A stretch of 64,000 nucleotides of DNA from Adhaeribacter rhizoryzae (GCF_008629685.1 NZ_VWSF01000003.1:222795-286794), one strand, 5' to 3'; positions 54,596 to 64,000 are shown, numbered from the stretch's first letter. The notes: generated by a model from the sequence alone, not told the origin. Made by a program: numbers and translations.

Positions 54596-54603
54596 CAAAA
54601 ATA
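54596..54603 (-). promoter_or_regulatory. Candidate -7 element of the GT2 gene at 53498
   Basis: TATTTTTG on the minus strand fits TAnnTTTG and lies 51 bp before the ATG. No -33 match was placed. Confidence 0.3.
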
Positions 54604-54711
54604 ATTCAAAAATGGATAATTCTAATACATTAAAGAAAATATTTTTTCATAAAAAGAATAAGGATAAAATTTAATATTTAAAAATTATTTTTAGTCCTTA
54701 ACCTTATAGAG

Positions 54712-55617
54712 CTATAAATTTCTTTCTTTTTCTTTGATTAACTCGTAAATATACTTTGCTGTTGATTTTTCGTCACAAACATTCTGCCACCATTTCAGTG
54801 TTTCTTTATGCAGGTTTGCTAATTGCTGCGGACTATTTATTAACTCTTTTAAAATTGAATCTATCTCATTCCAATGTTCAACAAAAATCATAGGCGAGTT
54901 TTGGTATGTATGCACATTGGGCATTCTTTCACTGATTATTATACTGCCGGCTTTCATAGATTCGAAATGCCGCATGGTTTCTTTTTGATTTAACCCTGGT
55001 GGACATAATACAATTTTACTTTTGTATATCATTTTATTGTATTCAGTTGAGGAAAGACCAGTATGGAAGCCGTTATTAAACTGAATATGCGAATTCGGGA
55101 ATTTATAACTAAAATTACTCTGTGAACGTTTTTGTAGCCTATATAGAATAGCAAAAGGTAAAAACCTGAGTTTTGTAAAGTAACGGTATAACCTGGCGCG
55201 CCCAAGATGTAAATTGCCTGAAAAAAACACGTTAATACTTCTTCTTTCTATAGGCACAACCGGTTGGCTGTCAAAGTTACGGCTATATCCAACAGGTAAA
55301 TAAAAAAGCTTATTTTTAAATGACTTACAAGGCAAATAATGCCTAAAACCTAAAAAAATTTGATTTAAAATAAAATCATCAGGATACACATCAGATTCAT
55401 CACAAACAAAAAAAACAATTTGCTTTTTTGAACTTGGCTCAATTTCTATTTTCTTTTTGTCGTTATTTAATTTAAAATAAATAATAACTTCATAATCTGT
55501 TAAATTAGAAATTTTAAAAAGCTCATCCAGCACTTTATCAATGTAGCCTAACTCCCTAAAACTTAAAAGTTTTTCTTCTGGAATATTTATTTTAATACGC
55601 TGATCTAACATGCGCAA
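54712..55617 (-). CDS. Exostosin/GT47-like glycosyltransferase, tentative
   Basis: This 301-residue protein lacks strong GT2 or GT4 motifs. The segment SKIVLCPPGLNQKETMRHFE, followed by MKAGSIIISERMPNVHTY, resembles the C-terminal donor-binding part of exostosin-type and spore-maturation (CgeB-like) glycosyltransferases (CPxG....R.fE....G). The N-terminal half is divergent. The gene is very A+T-rich, like the GT2 gene after it, which fits later acquisition. A sugar-transfer role is probable from context, but the family call is weak. Confidence 0.6.
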   Translation of the reverse strand: MRMLDQRIKINIPEEKLLSFRELGYIDKVLDELFKISNLTDYEVIIYFKLNNDKKKIEIEPSSKKQIVFFVCDESDVYPDDFILNQIFLGFRHYLPCKSFKNKLFYLPVGYSRNFDSQPVVPIERRSINVFFSGNLHLGRARLYRYFTKLRFLPFAILYRLQKRSQSNFSYKFPNSHIQFNNGFHTGLSSTEYNKMIYKSKIVLCPPGLNQKETMRHFESMKAGSIIISERMPNVHTYQNSPMIFVEHWNEIDSILKELINSPQQLANLHKETLKWWQNVCDEKSTAKYIYELIKEKERNL

Positions 55618-55752
55618 CTTGATATACTTTTTAATTTATTAAAAACCGGAAACCCTATTAAATTAGTAAAGAATATAACTGAGTGCTATAACTATTATTA
55701 AATTTTATAAAAGACGTAACTGTATGTGCACCTGCTATTTCAATTTAAAATA

Positions 55753-56895
55753 CTAATTTGGCGAAACTATTTCCCGGTACAGTTTCCCCAAGTTTAAATA
55801 GGTATTTTTGGCATTAAACTTTTCACGAACATAACGTCTGCTTTCTTTTGCAAAAGCAAGTTGTTTTTCTCGGTCCTTAGCTAATTGCAGGATAGCACTT
55901 GTCATAGCTTCCACATTCTTATTTGGTACAAGTAAACCAGATTTATCATTTTCAAAAAGCTCGGCTGGTCCTCCACAATCAGTCGCAATTAGCGGTGTTC
56001 CAAAGAATAGGGCATCTAAACAGGTTAAAGAAAATGATTCCGACTCAGAAAAATTTAGAACAATATCTGCTTCTTTAATAGCACCCTCAACATCTTCTAC
56101 AAACTCCCTGAATTTTACAACATTTTTTAAATTTTCTTTTGTTACTTCCTCTATTAATCCATTCTTAAATACCCGGTTTTTTTCCAGTCCCATATCGCCT
56201 CCGGCAAAAGTTAAGTGTAAAGATTTGTCTTTCTCGTAAGCCTTCTTAAAAGCTTCCAAGGCATAATCTTGTCCTTTCCCCTTAATAAAGTTACTTAAAT
56301 ACAATAGCCTGACTGGAGAAGTTTGTTGTATTAATCTTTCTTTTGATGGAAGTACTTCTCTTTCTGGCAGTGGATCATAAATAACTAACGTTTTATCTGA
56401 TTTGGGAAAGAAGGTTTTTACAGCATTAGATACGCAGATAATTTTAGTGGCAAATTGCAAATTTAACTTAGCCCATGTATTTGCCAATGCCGGCATAAAC
56501 TTTTGTGGCAGAAAACGAACATGGGTTATTAATACAACATTGGCACCTAGTATTTTAGCCATTATACCCGTCAAATTATAGAAATCGTTCATATGAATAA
56601 CTTTAGCTTTATGCTGGCGGGCTATTTTTCGCAGCCTAATCCCATTTAGAATTAAAAACGGAAAATACTTAACCAGATTTACGGGATCCTTGCTAATTTC
56701 TATAAAGGGGATTGTTTTATAATTAAGTTGCAGGCTTTGCAAAAAAGGTAATGCCTTACTGTTTTCTGGCAAAACATACAGAAAATTAAATTCTGAAGTT
56801 AATTTTGAGGTGGAGTTGACAATTGCCTTTAAGGCGCCTGTAATGGCTACAGAATTATCTACAATTACTATTGCTGGTTTATGATCCGTTCCCAT
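55753..56895 (-). CDS. Glycosyltransferase family 4
   Basis: This 380-residue GT-B protein has AIVIVDNSVAITGALKAI at the N-terminus and KVIHMNDFYNLTGIMAKILG in the acceptor domain. The donor domain holds RLLYLSNFIKGKGQDYALEA and SESESFSLTCLDALFFGTPL with the E-x7-like donor motif, then TDCGGPAELFENDKSGLLVP. Its start overlaps the end of the upstream GT4 gene by 28 bp, so translation is probably coupled. Confidence 0.88.
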   Translation of the reverse strand: MGTDHKPAIVIVDNSVAITGALKAIVNSTSKLTSEFNFLYVLPENSKALPFLQSLQLNYKTIPFIEISKDPVNLVKYFPFLILNGIRLRKIARQHKAKVIHMNDFYNLTGIMAKILGANVVLITHVRFLPQKFMPALANTWAKLNLQFATKIICVSNAVKTFFPKSDKTLVIYDPLPEREVLPSKERLIQQTSPVRLLYLSNFIKGKGQDYALEAFKKAYEKDKSLHLTFAGGDMGLEKNRVFKNGLIEEVTKENLKNVVKFREFVEDVEGAIKEADIVLNFSESESFSLTCLDALFFGTPLIATDCGGPAELFENDKSGLLVPNKNVEAMTSAILQLAKDREKQLAFAKESRRYVREKFNAKNTYLNLGKLYREIVSPN

Positions 56896-58088
56896 TGGTT
56901 AGTGATTGTCTCCGGGGTAAAATCCGACATACGCATTTCGGCATTTTTAGCGTAAGTTCTTAAGTTTTCATCTTCTAACAAGGCATCTATTGTTGCCGCC
57001 CACATTAGTTTTACCTTATCATTATTTTGGTTTAATAAAGGCATTAAAACACCAAACTTTGTATATTCAGCTTTATCTAAAACAAAATTTGGTTTAGTAC
57101 CAGGAGCCATAATTTCCCGGGGACCAGTTGGACAATCGGTGGTTATTACGGGCGTGCCACAAATCATTGCTTCTGCTAAAGCATTCGGGAATCCTTCCCA
57201 GGAAGAAGAAAAGGCAAATAGTTTAGCTTTTTGAATAAATTTGAATGGGTTGTGCTGATAACCCAGAAAATATACATGGTAATTTGAACTTATTTCCTCC
57301 TGCTGATTCCACCAATAGGCTTTCAAGTTCAACTCTTTCGCTTTTTCCAGCAAAGGCATAATTAAGCCGCCATCTCCAATAATTATTAATTTCACATTTG
57401 TTGTGGCCCTGGTTAAAGCAAATACTTCCAGTAATTGGGTATGAGCCTTCTGTATATGCAAACGGCCAGAATTTATAATAACAGGTCCATTAAAAATATG
57501 TTGGTATACAGCATCTAACGGTTCATTGGCCAGCTGGAGAATTTTTTTAGTTTCATAAAAGTTATAAATGGTTATTATTTTGTTCTTATCCAGATTAAAA
57601 TCTTGTATTAACTCTTGCTTAATTCCTTCACTAACAGCCACAATAGAATCTGCTCTCTTATAAAGGTAAGGCATAAGTACCTTTTTCCGAATCCAGCCGA
57701 TGGTTCCACTTATCTCAGCATCAAAAGTCTTGGAGCCCCGAATACTAATAATAACTTTTTCTTTACCTTTCGTTAAAAGATTTATATAGTCAGCACCTTC
57801 CAGGAAACTGATGCAAACATCAATAGCTAACCTTTTCTTAATTTCTTTTATTTTTTTTACACGGTTATAGAAGCTTGATATTTTGCCAGCAATGGAATCT
57901 GCTCCAAGAATCTCCAGGTCAATTAAGGTACCACCAAAAGGAAATGCAATTCCTTCTAGTTTATTAAAAACTGCTACATATACCTCATGGCTTTTAGCAA
58001 TTTCCAAGCTTAACTTACTCAACGATCGCTCAGCACCACCGGCACCTAAGCCTGGAATCAGAAATAAAACTTTCTTTTTAACCGGCAT
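56868..58088 (-). CDS. Glycosyltransferase family 4
   Basis: This 406-residue protein has the N-terminal KVLFLIPGLGAGGAERSLSK, a hallmark GGAE motif of GT4. VIISIRGSKTFDAEISGTIG and the donor site VIINSGRLHIQKAHTQLLEV follow, then SSWEGFPNALAEAMICGTPV (the E-x7-E motif) and TDCPTGPREIMAPG. It overlaps the epimerase gene upstream by 11 bp and the next GT4 gene downstream by 28 bp, a tightly packed operon. Confidence 0.9.
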   Translation of the reverse strand: MPVKKKVLFLIPGLGAGGAERSLSKLSLEIAKSHEVYVAVFNKLEGIAFPFGGTLIDLEILGADSIAGKISSFYNRVKKIKEIKKRLAIDVCISFLEGADYINLLTKGKEKVIISIRGSKTFDAEISGTIGWIRKKVLMPYLYKRADSIVAVSEGIKQELIQDFNLDKNKIITIYNFYETKKILQLANEPLDAVYQHIFNGPVIINSGRLHIQKAHTQLLEVFALTRATTNVKLIIIGDGGLIMPLLEKAKELNLKAYWWNQQEEISSNYHVYFLGYQHNPFKFIQKAKLFAFSSSWEGFPNALAEAMICGTPVITTDCPTGPREIMAPGTKPNFVLDKAEYTKFGVLMPLLNQNNDKVKLMWAATIDALLEDENLRTYAKNAEMRMSDFTPETITNQWERIINQQ

Positions 58089-59052
58089 TCAAATTATTTT
58101 TATACTGCTGGTTAAACCATTGTGCAAAAGCCTCTAAGCCATCTTTTATTCCTGTTTTAGGATTATAATTTAATAATTCCTGAGCTTTAGAAATATCGGC
58201 ATAAGTAGCTGGTACATCCCCCTCCTGCTCTTCCTGATAAACCAATTTTGCTTTTTTGTTAAAAGCAACTTCTAATTCCTTTATCAAATCTGATAATTTA
58301 ATAGTTTGATGATTGCCCAGATTAATAATTTCGTACAATGATTTGTTATAATCTAAAGCAGATATAACGCCGTTCACAATATCATCTACATAAGTGTAAT
58401 CGCGCCGGGTAGAACCGTCACCGTAAACGGTTATTGGTTCTTCATTAATCAACATTTTAGCAAACTTATGAATTGCCAGGTCTGGCCTTTGCTTTGGACC
58501 GTATACTGTAAAAAAACGCAGTCCTATAAACCTAATACCAAATAGATGACTATAAGTGTGACCCAATAATTCGCATGCCACTTTAGATGCAGCATAAGGA
58601 CTTATTGGTTTTAAACCTTGATCAGCTTCTGACCAAGGCATATTTGGGTTAATACCATATACACTGCTGGAGGAGGCAAAAACAAATTGTTTAATTCCCC
58701 GGCTACGCGCAAATTCTAATAAGTTTTGGGTACCCACATAATTAACAGTTTGGTAAGCTACCGGATCTTTTATACTAGGGCGAACGCCAGCTTTTGCCGC
58801 CAGATGTACAATAACATCAAAATCAGTGTCAAGAGACTGGCTTAACTCCGGAAAATCCAATAAAGAAGCCTCAACTAATTTAAAATTAGGGTTTTGGATA
58901 AGATTAGAAAGATTATTTTCTTTTATAGATCTATCATAAAAAGTATCAAAATTATCAATACAAGTAATTCTGTATTTACTTGTTTCTAATAATTTTTCCG
59001 CGAGATTACTTCCTATAAATCCAGCACCTCCGGTTAAAAGCAAATTCTTCAT
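58078..59052 (-). CDS. NAD-dependent epimerase/dehydratase (UDP-glucuronate 4-epimerase-like)
   Basis: This 324-residue short-chain dehydrogenase has the NAD-binding LLTGGAGFIGSNLAEKL at the N-terminus and the catalytic YAASKVACE (Y-x3-K). FFTVYGPKQRPDLAIHKFAK and YGDGSTRRDYTYVDDIVNGV complete the extended-SDR core. The FDTFYDRSIKENNL segment is typical of UDP-glucuronate 4-epimerases and related enzymes, so it may supply UDP-galacturonate to the cluster. The exact substrate is inferred. Confidence 0.87.
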   Translation of the reverse strand: MKNLLLTGGAGFIGSNLAEKLLETSKYRITCIDNFDTFYDRSIKENNLSNLIQNPNFKLVEASLLDFPELSQSLDTDFDVIVHLAAKAGVRPSIKDPVAYQTVNYVGTQNLLEFARSRGIKQFVFASSSSVYGINPNMPWSEADQGLKPISPYAASKVACELLGHTYSHLFGIRFIGLRFFTVYGPKQRPDLAIHKFAKMLINEEPITVYGDGSTRRDYTYVDDIVNGVISALDYNKSLYEIINLGNHQTIKLSDLIKELEVAFNKKAKLVYQEEQEGDVPATYADISKAQELLNYNPKTGIKDGLEAFAQWFNQQYKNNLNAG

Positions 59053-59075
59053 TAAGTTAAATTTTTTTTGCGGCC

Positions 59076-59083
59076 CAAATATA
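59076..59083 (-). promoter_or_regulatory. Candidate -7 element of the epimerase-GT operon
   Basis: TATATTTG on the minus strand matches TAnnTTTG exactly, 24 bp before the epimerase ATG. No -33 element was placed. Confidence 0.4.
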
Positions 59084-59122
59084 GATAATTAGGCTAGAAG
59101 TTCTTTGTTATTTATGTTTAAA

Positions 59123-60331
59123 CTAGAGGTTTAAAGTTTCTAGTTGGTTCTTCTTCTTATTATACAAATCTACATAACTACTAACACAGTTATCCATATT
59201 AAATTTTTGCGCGGCTAGCAGGGCATTCTTTGCATGTTCCCGGAAAAGAGTTTTATCATTTATATAACGCTGCATTTCATTTTTAAGAAGTTCTGAAGAA
59301 ACTTTGTTGCCATTTAAAGGGACTATATTACCAGCCGCATTACCATTTGGTAATGCAATCATGTTTTTAATTTCTCCAACATCTGATGCAATTACTGGTT
59401 TTCCGCAGAATAAATATTCTATAATTACGGTTGGTAGGTTATCTGAATTGGAAGGAAGCAAACCAACATCAAAGTTGTTTATCCAGTTTATAGGTTCCGA
59501 CGAATAGCCAACAAAATGAATATTTTTATGGTGGCCATTCATTGCTTTCAATGAGTTTAAATAATCACTGTGGCCAACTAAAATCAGATTTGTATTAGGT
59601 TCTGCCAGCTTAATAAATGCCTCTATTGCAACATCCCAACCTTTGCCGGGGATACCCCTCGAAACCATCCCAAAAACAAAATTTTCGGGTGGTATATTAA
59701 TTTTTTGTTTTAGGCCCCTCCCGTTTTGTAATAAAGCCGGGTAAAATGGATATCCATTGTATATTTTAACTAAATTAATTTTTTTACTTACTAGTGGTTG
59801 AATCTTCTCCTGGAAAAAGGCTAATTGATAATCCGAAATACAAACAATTGCATCAGTAATAGCAACGCATTCAGCTATTTTGGTTTTAAAACTAATAATT
59901 GATTTTGGAGGCTCCTCCCAAAAACGCAAATAATCACCGTGAATAGTGGTAACAATTGGAATATTAAGAGAATTGGCTACCTCAGTTGTAACATAATCTA
60001 CTTTAAACTGGTTGCTGTGTACAACTTGTATATTATGCTTCTTTATTATTTTCTTGAGGTGTTTCTTAATAAGTAAATTTCTTAAACTATGTTCTATATT
60101 AATTTTATTAAGCAGAGAATCAAACTTTCGTAAAAACTCATCCAAGGAATGTTTAAAGGTGAGCTTTTTAACATCGGGAGCAAGTTTATTTACAATATCC
60201 TGGTCAATTAAATTATCATAAAATCTATACAAAAAAACTTTGTGGTCTTTGCTCAAGGCTTGCGCAAAACGCAAAGCAAAAGTTTCTGCTCCTCCGGTTA
60301 CTAAAGTTTCTACCGTAATAAGAATATTCAT
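59123..60331 (-). CDS. Glycosyltransferase family 4
   Basis: This 402-residue GT-B enzyme opens NILITVETLVTGGAETFALR and has VVHSNQFKVDYVTTEVANSL, VTTIHGDYLRFWEEP and the donor domain FVFGMVSRGIPGKGWDVAIE. LPSNSDNLPTVIIEYLFCGK is the late donor-binding region, with Asp-Asn in place of the usual first Glu of E-x7-E. Membership in GT4 is clear; the sugar is not. It is the gene before the epimerase in the minus-strand order. Confidence 0.86.
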   Translation of the reverse strand: MNILITVETLVTGGAETFALRFAQALSKDHKVFLYRFYDNLIDQDIVNKLAPDVKKLTFKHSLDEFLRKFDSLLNKINIEHSLRNLLIKKHLKKIIKKHNIQVVHSNQFKVDYVTTEVANSLNIPIVTTIHGDYLRFWEEPPKSIISFKTKIAECVAITDAIVCISDYQLAFFQEKIQPLVSKKINLVKIYNGYPFYPALLQNGRGLKQKINIPPENFVFGMVSRGIPGKGWDVAIEAFIKLAEPNTNLILVGHSDYLNSLKAMNGHHKNIHFVGYSSEPINWINNFDVGLLPSNSDNLPTVIIEYLFCGKPVIASDVGEIKNMIALPNGNAAGNIVPLNGNKVSSELLKNEMQRYINDKTLFREHAKNALLAAQKFNMDNCVSSYVDLYNKKKNQLETLNL

Positions 60332-60549
60332 AAGTATTTGCAGTTTCGCTATGGTGATAACCTTGCCAGATTTAAGTATAAATCCAACTGAATTACCAAT
60401 CTAGTTCAACTTTTAGCTTTAAATTATATATCTCAATTTCTAAAATTGAACAAAGTTCATTTAAGTTCTTAAAATAATTAGTGTATAAATTTAAACTGAA
60501 GTTAATTAGCCACCTCCAAAATTATACTCTATTCCCTTTATTACATTCA

Positions 60550-61515
60550 TTAGCTGTTTCTAATAATAGACTTAAATAAATAAAATAAGGTTCTGTAAGA
60601 TTTAAGACTTTTTAAATTTAGCTTTAACGATTGGGTAAGTAATTCAACGGCATTCTTATAATTCTTTTCATCAATTTTTATAGCTGCCACCCTACGGTAG
60701 CATTCTGCCTGCCAAGCTTTATCGTTTATTAAAGCATTAATATAATTATCGGCTTCTTTATAATTTGCCTGGCTTAACCAATCCTGGCCGGTAGTTAATC
60801 TTTGCGTAATTAGTTCATTTACCAACCGTTGCCCGGCAAGGCGTTTATAATTTAAGGTTTTAGTAACAGAGTTAGGATTATGCCGATAATAGTAAAGCGG
60901 TTCTTCAATAAATTGTATTTTGCTTAATTCTAAAATTTCGTAAATCCAGTATAAATCTTCATAGCAGGCCATATCATTAAAATAGCTATGGTATCCGCCA
61001 ACTTTTTGTAGAAGATTTTTGGTAATCATAATAGAGGGTAACCAAAAAGGCAGTTGGTAAATATCTTCTTTTGATATTATTTGCTTACTAACACCCTTAG
61101 AATTCTTAATTATTTCACCGTTTAAATAAGCAGCAAAGTAATTTGTACCCACTGCTTCTACTTTGGATGCTATTAGTATATTAACCTGCTTTTCTAATTT
61201 GGTTGGCGCAATCCAATCATCGGCATCCAGAAAAGCAATTAAACTACCTTGGGTATTCTCTAACAATTTATTCCGGGTTCTTACTATTCCCTGATTATAA
61301 GAGTTATGAAATACTTTAATCCTTACATCCTGCCCTGCATACTTATTCACAATTTCTTTAGTAGCATCATCCGATTTATCGTCTGCTACTAATAATTCCC
61401 ATTGAGAATAAGTTTGTATAAGAACACTTTCAATTGCTTTTGAAACAAACAATTCGCAATTAAAAGCCGGCATTATTATGCTTACTAAAGGGGGTACAGG
61501 CTTAACTTCTGGCAA
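60550..61515 (-). CDS. Glycosyltransferase family 2
   Basis: This 321-residue GT-A protein has VSIIMPAFNCELFVSKAIES, WELLVADDKSDDATKEIVNK and LIAFLDADDWIAPTKLEKQV with the DxD motif, then CYEDLYWIYEI. The C-terminal 70 residues (AVELLTQSLKLNLKSLKSYR) look like a short TPR-type helix pair, unlike the bare GT2 core. It is separated from the next upstream gene by 57 bp and is probably in the same operon. Confidence 0.87.
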   Translation of the reverse strand: MPEVKPVPPLVSIIMPAFNCELFVSKAIESVLIQTYSQWELLVADDKSDDATKEIVNKYAGQDVRIKVFHNSYNQGIVRTRNKLLENTQGSLIAFLDADDWIAPTKLEKQVNILIASKVEAVGTNYFAAYLNGEIIKNSKGVSKQIISKEDIYQLPFWLPSIMITKNLLQKVGGYHSYFNDMACYEDLYWIYEILELSKIQFIEEPLYYYRHNPNSVTKTLNYKRLAGQRLVNELITQRLTTGQDWLSQANYKEADNYINALINDKAWQAECYRRVAAIKIDEKNYKNAVELLTQSLKLNLKSLKSYRTLFYLFKSIIRNS

Positions 61516-61572
61516 TATTGATTAAATAAAAGGTTTTATAACAGCTAGAGATTTTAGGATTAAGTAGCTGCG

Positions 61573-62733
61573 TTAAATTTTAACTACGTTATTAGAACTT
61601 AAATGAGCCTGTAATAAAACTTTCAAAAAGGTTTCTGGTGCATTTAAATTAACTGCATTGAGAGCTGTCTGATAAGCTTGCATTCCTATACTTTCCCATT
61701 GATTTTTATTTTGCCATGCCCGCTCCAATGCCTCATCAAAAAGATTGGCTGTAGCTGCCCCTGCTATAAAACCATTATAACCATCTTTAACGACTTCGGG
61801 TACCCTTCCAACATAAGTAGTAACTACAGGCCTACCACATAACATAGCTTCTGTAAGTACCATGGGGCCGGTTTCTATTCTGGAACTCAAAAGCAATAAA
61901 TGATTTTCCCGCCAAATAGCGTTAATATTTTGTACGTGCCCTTTAAAAATCACCTTATCTGCTATGCCAAAATAAGAAACCAACTGCTCCAGATATTTTT
62001 TGTCTTTCCCACCACCATATATATTAAGCTGCCAGTTTCTATTTTGCCATTTCTCCTTGCTTAATACCTCAAAAATAATGTCCTGCCCTTTCCGGTCTAC
62101 GTCAAAACTGGCTACACAGGCAAAATGCACCTTATCTAAAGCAGGAAATTTTATGGGCCCGACATCCTGCAAATTTACCGGATTATCAATTAAACTCACA
62201 TTGGGAAGCCTTTTTACTATTTGTTTCATAATAGTATCCAACTGAAGCTGACATATCATAAAAACATTTTTTGCCTTACTAAATAAATTTAATAGTATTC
62301 TCCTCTTTTCCTCTGTAAGAACCAGGGTTTCGTTATAATTATGGCAAATTATATAATAAGGCTTATTTACCGATAAAAGATATCTTTGAAAATTAGCCAT
62401 TTCTGTAATCTCATAAGCACCGCACTGATTAAATACAATAACATCAGGGTCAAAAGCTTTAAGTAATTTTTCTGCCTCTGACTCTTTTACAATGGTATTT
62501 TTCAAACGCCTGAGTATACGTACGGTAATAGCAGGGTCATACCCTTTCATGAAATGAGTAGCTGCTCCTAGCCTCGCCAGTTCCTTAATTTTATCCGGTA
62601 TATCATTAAAGAAATGCGTAATGGTAAGTACTTCATGCTTTTCGGTTAACGCTTTTTTGGCGGTTTCATACCATAATGCTTCGCTTCCACCCCATGATAC
62701 GTGCCCCAAAGTTGAAATGAAAGCTACTTTCAT
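61573..62733 (-). CDS. Glycosyltransferase family 4
   Basis: This 386-residue protein opens KVAFISTLGHVSWGGSEALW, with the WGGSE motif of GT4. VIVFNQCGAYEITEMANFQR and VHFACVASFDVDRKGQDIIF lie in the middle. LLLSSRIETGPMVLTEAMLC holds the E-x7-E donor motif and VVTTYVGRVPEVVKDGYNGF follows. Distance to the GT2 gene upstream is 86 bp. The acceptor is unknown. Confidence 0.88.
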   Translation of the reverse strand: MKVAFISTLGHVSWGGSEALWYETAKKALTEKHEVLTITHFFNDIPDKIKELARLGAATHFMKGYDPAITVRILRRLKNTIVKESEAEKLLKAFDPDVIVFNQCGAYEITEMANFQRYLLSVNKPYYIICHNYNETLVLTEEKRRILLNLFSKAKNVFMICQLQLDTIMKQIVKRLPNVSLIDNPVNLQDVGPIKFPALDKVHFACVASFDVDRKGQDIIFEVLSKEKWQNRNWQLNIYGGGKDKKYLEQLVSYFGIADKVIFKGHVQNINAIWRENHLLLLSSRIETGPMVLTEAMLCGRPVVTTYVGRVPEVVKDGYNGFIAGAATANLFDEALERAWQNKNQWESIGMQAYQTALNAVNLNAPETFLKVLLQAHLSSNNVVKI

Positions 62734-62819
62734 ATTCCCAATTTATTTTCTTTAACTTTTATGTAAAGTAATTAATGGCTGATTTACTTAATTCCAAAAT
62801 CACCAAACCTTTTTGCGCA

Positions 62820-63812
62820 CTATTTAAGGTTGCTTTTTTTTATTCGTTCCTTAATCCAGTATGCACCATCGTAAAGTGCTGAATGAGGGTTTCCAGAAAA
62901 ATAACCATATAAAAAAACCGATTCTAAACCTTGAAAAAATTTATCCTTGAAAAATATATAATACTTTATTTTGTCTTTATTAAGTAAAGCTTTATGCTGA
63001 TTAATAATTTTATTTACATACATGGGGTTTAAGCTAAGCTTACCCCTCTTTTGTAATTCTCTAATATTATTCAGTACCAGTTCTCTTGCTTGTATACGCC
63101 CTAAAAGCATTTTATCGTGTTTCCGAGCCGTGCTCGTATAATGAGCCCTAATAATACCCTGCGCCTCCACAGTAGTATCATAATAAAACTCAAAACCTAA
63201 TAAAGCTGCGCGGTACCAAAAATTCCAGTCTTCAAGGCCATGTAGGCCTTCTACAAAACCGCCTACCTGTTCGTAAACTTTACGTCTGAAAATGACTGAT
63301 GGCGTTAAAAAAAAGTTATCAGCTAGAAGGTTATCTATGATTAGCTCATTTTTGCCCGACACCTGGGTACTGCCAGGTAATTTAAAAAGGCGAAAATTAT
63401 GTTCAGCTTCTCCATTATCCTCAAATATTAAGGCATTACTATAGACCAAATCAATATGAGGACTTGCATCTAATAATTTTACATGCAGAGCCAATTTATC
63501 AGGCTTCAACATATCATCTGCATCCAGGAGCTGAAAATACTCTCCTCTTGCTTTTTTTAAAGCGGCATTTCGGGCTGCCGAAACGCCTTTGTTTTCCTGC
63601 TGAATGTAAATAATCCGTTCATCCATTTTAACATAACCAGCAACCACCTCTTTTGTGTTGTCCTTAGAACCATCATCCACAATAATACATTCCCAATTAG
63701 TGTAGGTTTGTGCTCTAAGACTTTCCAATGCATCACTAATAAACCTACCATAATTATAACTAGGCATTATAATCGATACTAAAGGATTGATTGCGATGGT
63801 GGTATTCGACAA
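62820..63812 (-). CDS. Glycosyltransferase family 2
   Basis: This 330-residue GT-A protein has VSIIMPSYNYGRFISDALES, WECIIVDDGSKDNTKEVVAG, AARNAALKKARGEYFQLLDA and DADDMLKPDKLALHV with the metal-binding Asp cluster, and GLEDWNFWYRAALLG. It is a normal-length GT2 of the surface-polysaccharide type, the most upstream complete gene of the minus-strand series in this window. Confidence 0.88.
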   Translation of the reverse strand: MSNTTIAINPLVSIIMPSYNYGRFISDALESLRAQTYTNWECIIVDDGSKDNTKEVVAGYVKMDERIIYIQQENKGVSAARNAALKKARGEYFQLLDADDMLKPDKLALHVKLLDASPHIDLVYSNALIFEDNGEAEHNFRLFKLPGSTQVSGKNELIIDNLLADNFFLTPSVIFRRKVYEQVGGFVEGLHGLEDWNFWYRAALLGFEFYYDTTVEAQGIIRAHYTSTARKHDKMLLGRIQARELVLNNIRELQKRGKLSLNPMYVNKIINQHKALLNKDKIKYYIFFKDKFFQGLESVFLYGYFSGNPHSALYDGAYWIKERIKKSNLK

Positions 63813-63866
63813 AATGATTATAGAAAAATTATGTATTTATATATTGAAGTATGCAGAATATTTATA

Positions 63867-64000
63867 TCAGAAATTTATATTGGATAACAGACCAATCTTT
63901 TTAAGTACGTTAATCATTCTAGATGTCTTAACATGGGCCACAACATTATTGGCTTTGACAAACTCATCAAACAAAATTTTGGAGAAGTCTTTTGTAATAA
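63867..64000 (-). CDS. C-terminal end of an unidentified protein (runs off the window end)
   Basis: The minus strand gives 44 residues before a stop (ITKDFSKILFDEFVKANNVV ... INVLKKIGLLSNINF). The residue pattern looks coding and the frame is open to the window edge. Position and strand suggest another member of the polysaccharide cluster, but the fragment is too short to name. Confidence 0.45.
   Translation of the reverse strand, partial: ITKDFSKILFDEFVKANNVVAHVKTSRMINVLKKIGLLSNINF

Overview
The window looks like a chromosomal segment of a Bacteroidota bacterium of the order Cytophagales, most likely family Hymenobacteraceae (Adhaeribacter/Rufibacter-like). This placement is inference. It rests on three type IX secretion (T9SS) cargo proteins with type A or type B C-terminal sorting domains, bacillithiol genes (bshA and a ypdA-type reductase), TAnnTTTG/TTTG promoter elements of the Bacteroidota sigma-A type, and the near absence of Shine-Dalgarno sequences. 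No rRNA, tRNA, CRISPR array, intact insertion sequence or prophage was seen.

Layout. 1-5.2 kb: the 5' part of an ECF sigma factor gene, an A+T-rich FRG-domain gene behind a perfect inverted repeat, DUF4180 and DUF3140 genes, then two divergent T9SS type B cargo genes (to 8.1 kb). 8.4-14.6 kb: small housekeeping or stress genes (CDGSH iron-sulfur protein, MOSC protein, GNAT acetyltransferase, DUF2062, a subtilisin-like lipoprotein, a cyclophilin lipoprotein, YpdA-type reductase). 15.2-20.2 kb: a large beta-helix T9SS type A cargo gene, a very A+T-rich gap, and a DUF1624 membrane protein. 20.6-26.6 kb: an alkyltransferase-like gene and a complete RND efflux operon (adaptor, pump, TolC). 27.2-29.5 kb: an orphan NarL-type response regulator and three single-domain STAS genes. 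30.2-34.6 kb: bshA, then serine biosynthesis in two genes (a phosphoserine phosphatase-phosphoglycerate dehydrogenase fusion, and serC). 34.8-46.3 kb, minus strand: GDSL hydrolase, rhamnose mutarotase, ABC ATPase, dnaJ, grpE, obgE, adk, hpt, a K+-dependent-type membrane pyrophosphatase, an M42 peptidase and a truncated membrane protein gene. 46.5-49.2 kb: a TPR protein and a polytopic membrane protein. 49.1-64 kb: a long minus-strand surface-polysaccharide cluster (eight glycosyltransferases and one sugar-nucleotide epimerase) that contains a compact CotH-kinase / VTC-domain / DUF4956 operon.

The two observations most worth following are (i) the CotH-VTC-DUF4956 operon with its own promoter inside the glycan cluster, a candidate cell-surface phosphorylation or polyphosphate module, and (ii) at least three families of short interspersed palindromic elements in the intergenic gaps. 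One copy of the third family supplies the last codons and stop of the truncated membrane protein gene at 45.6 kb.
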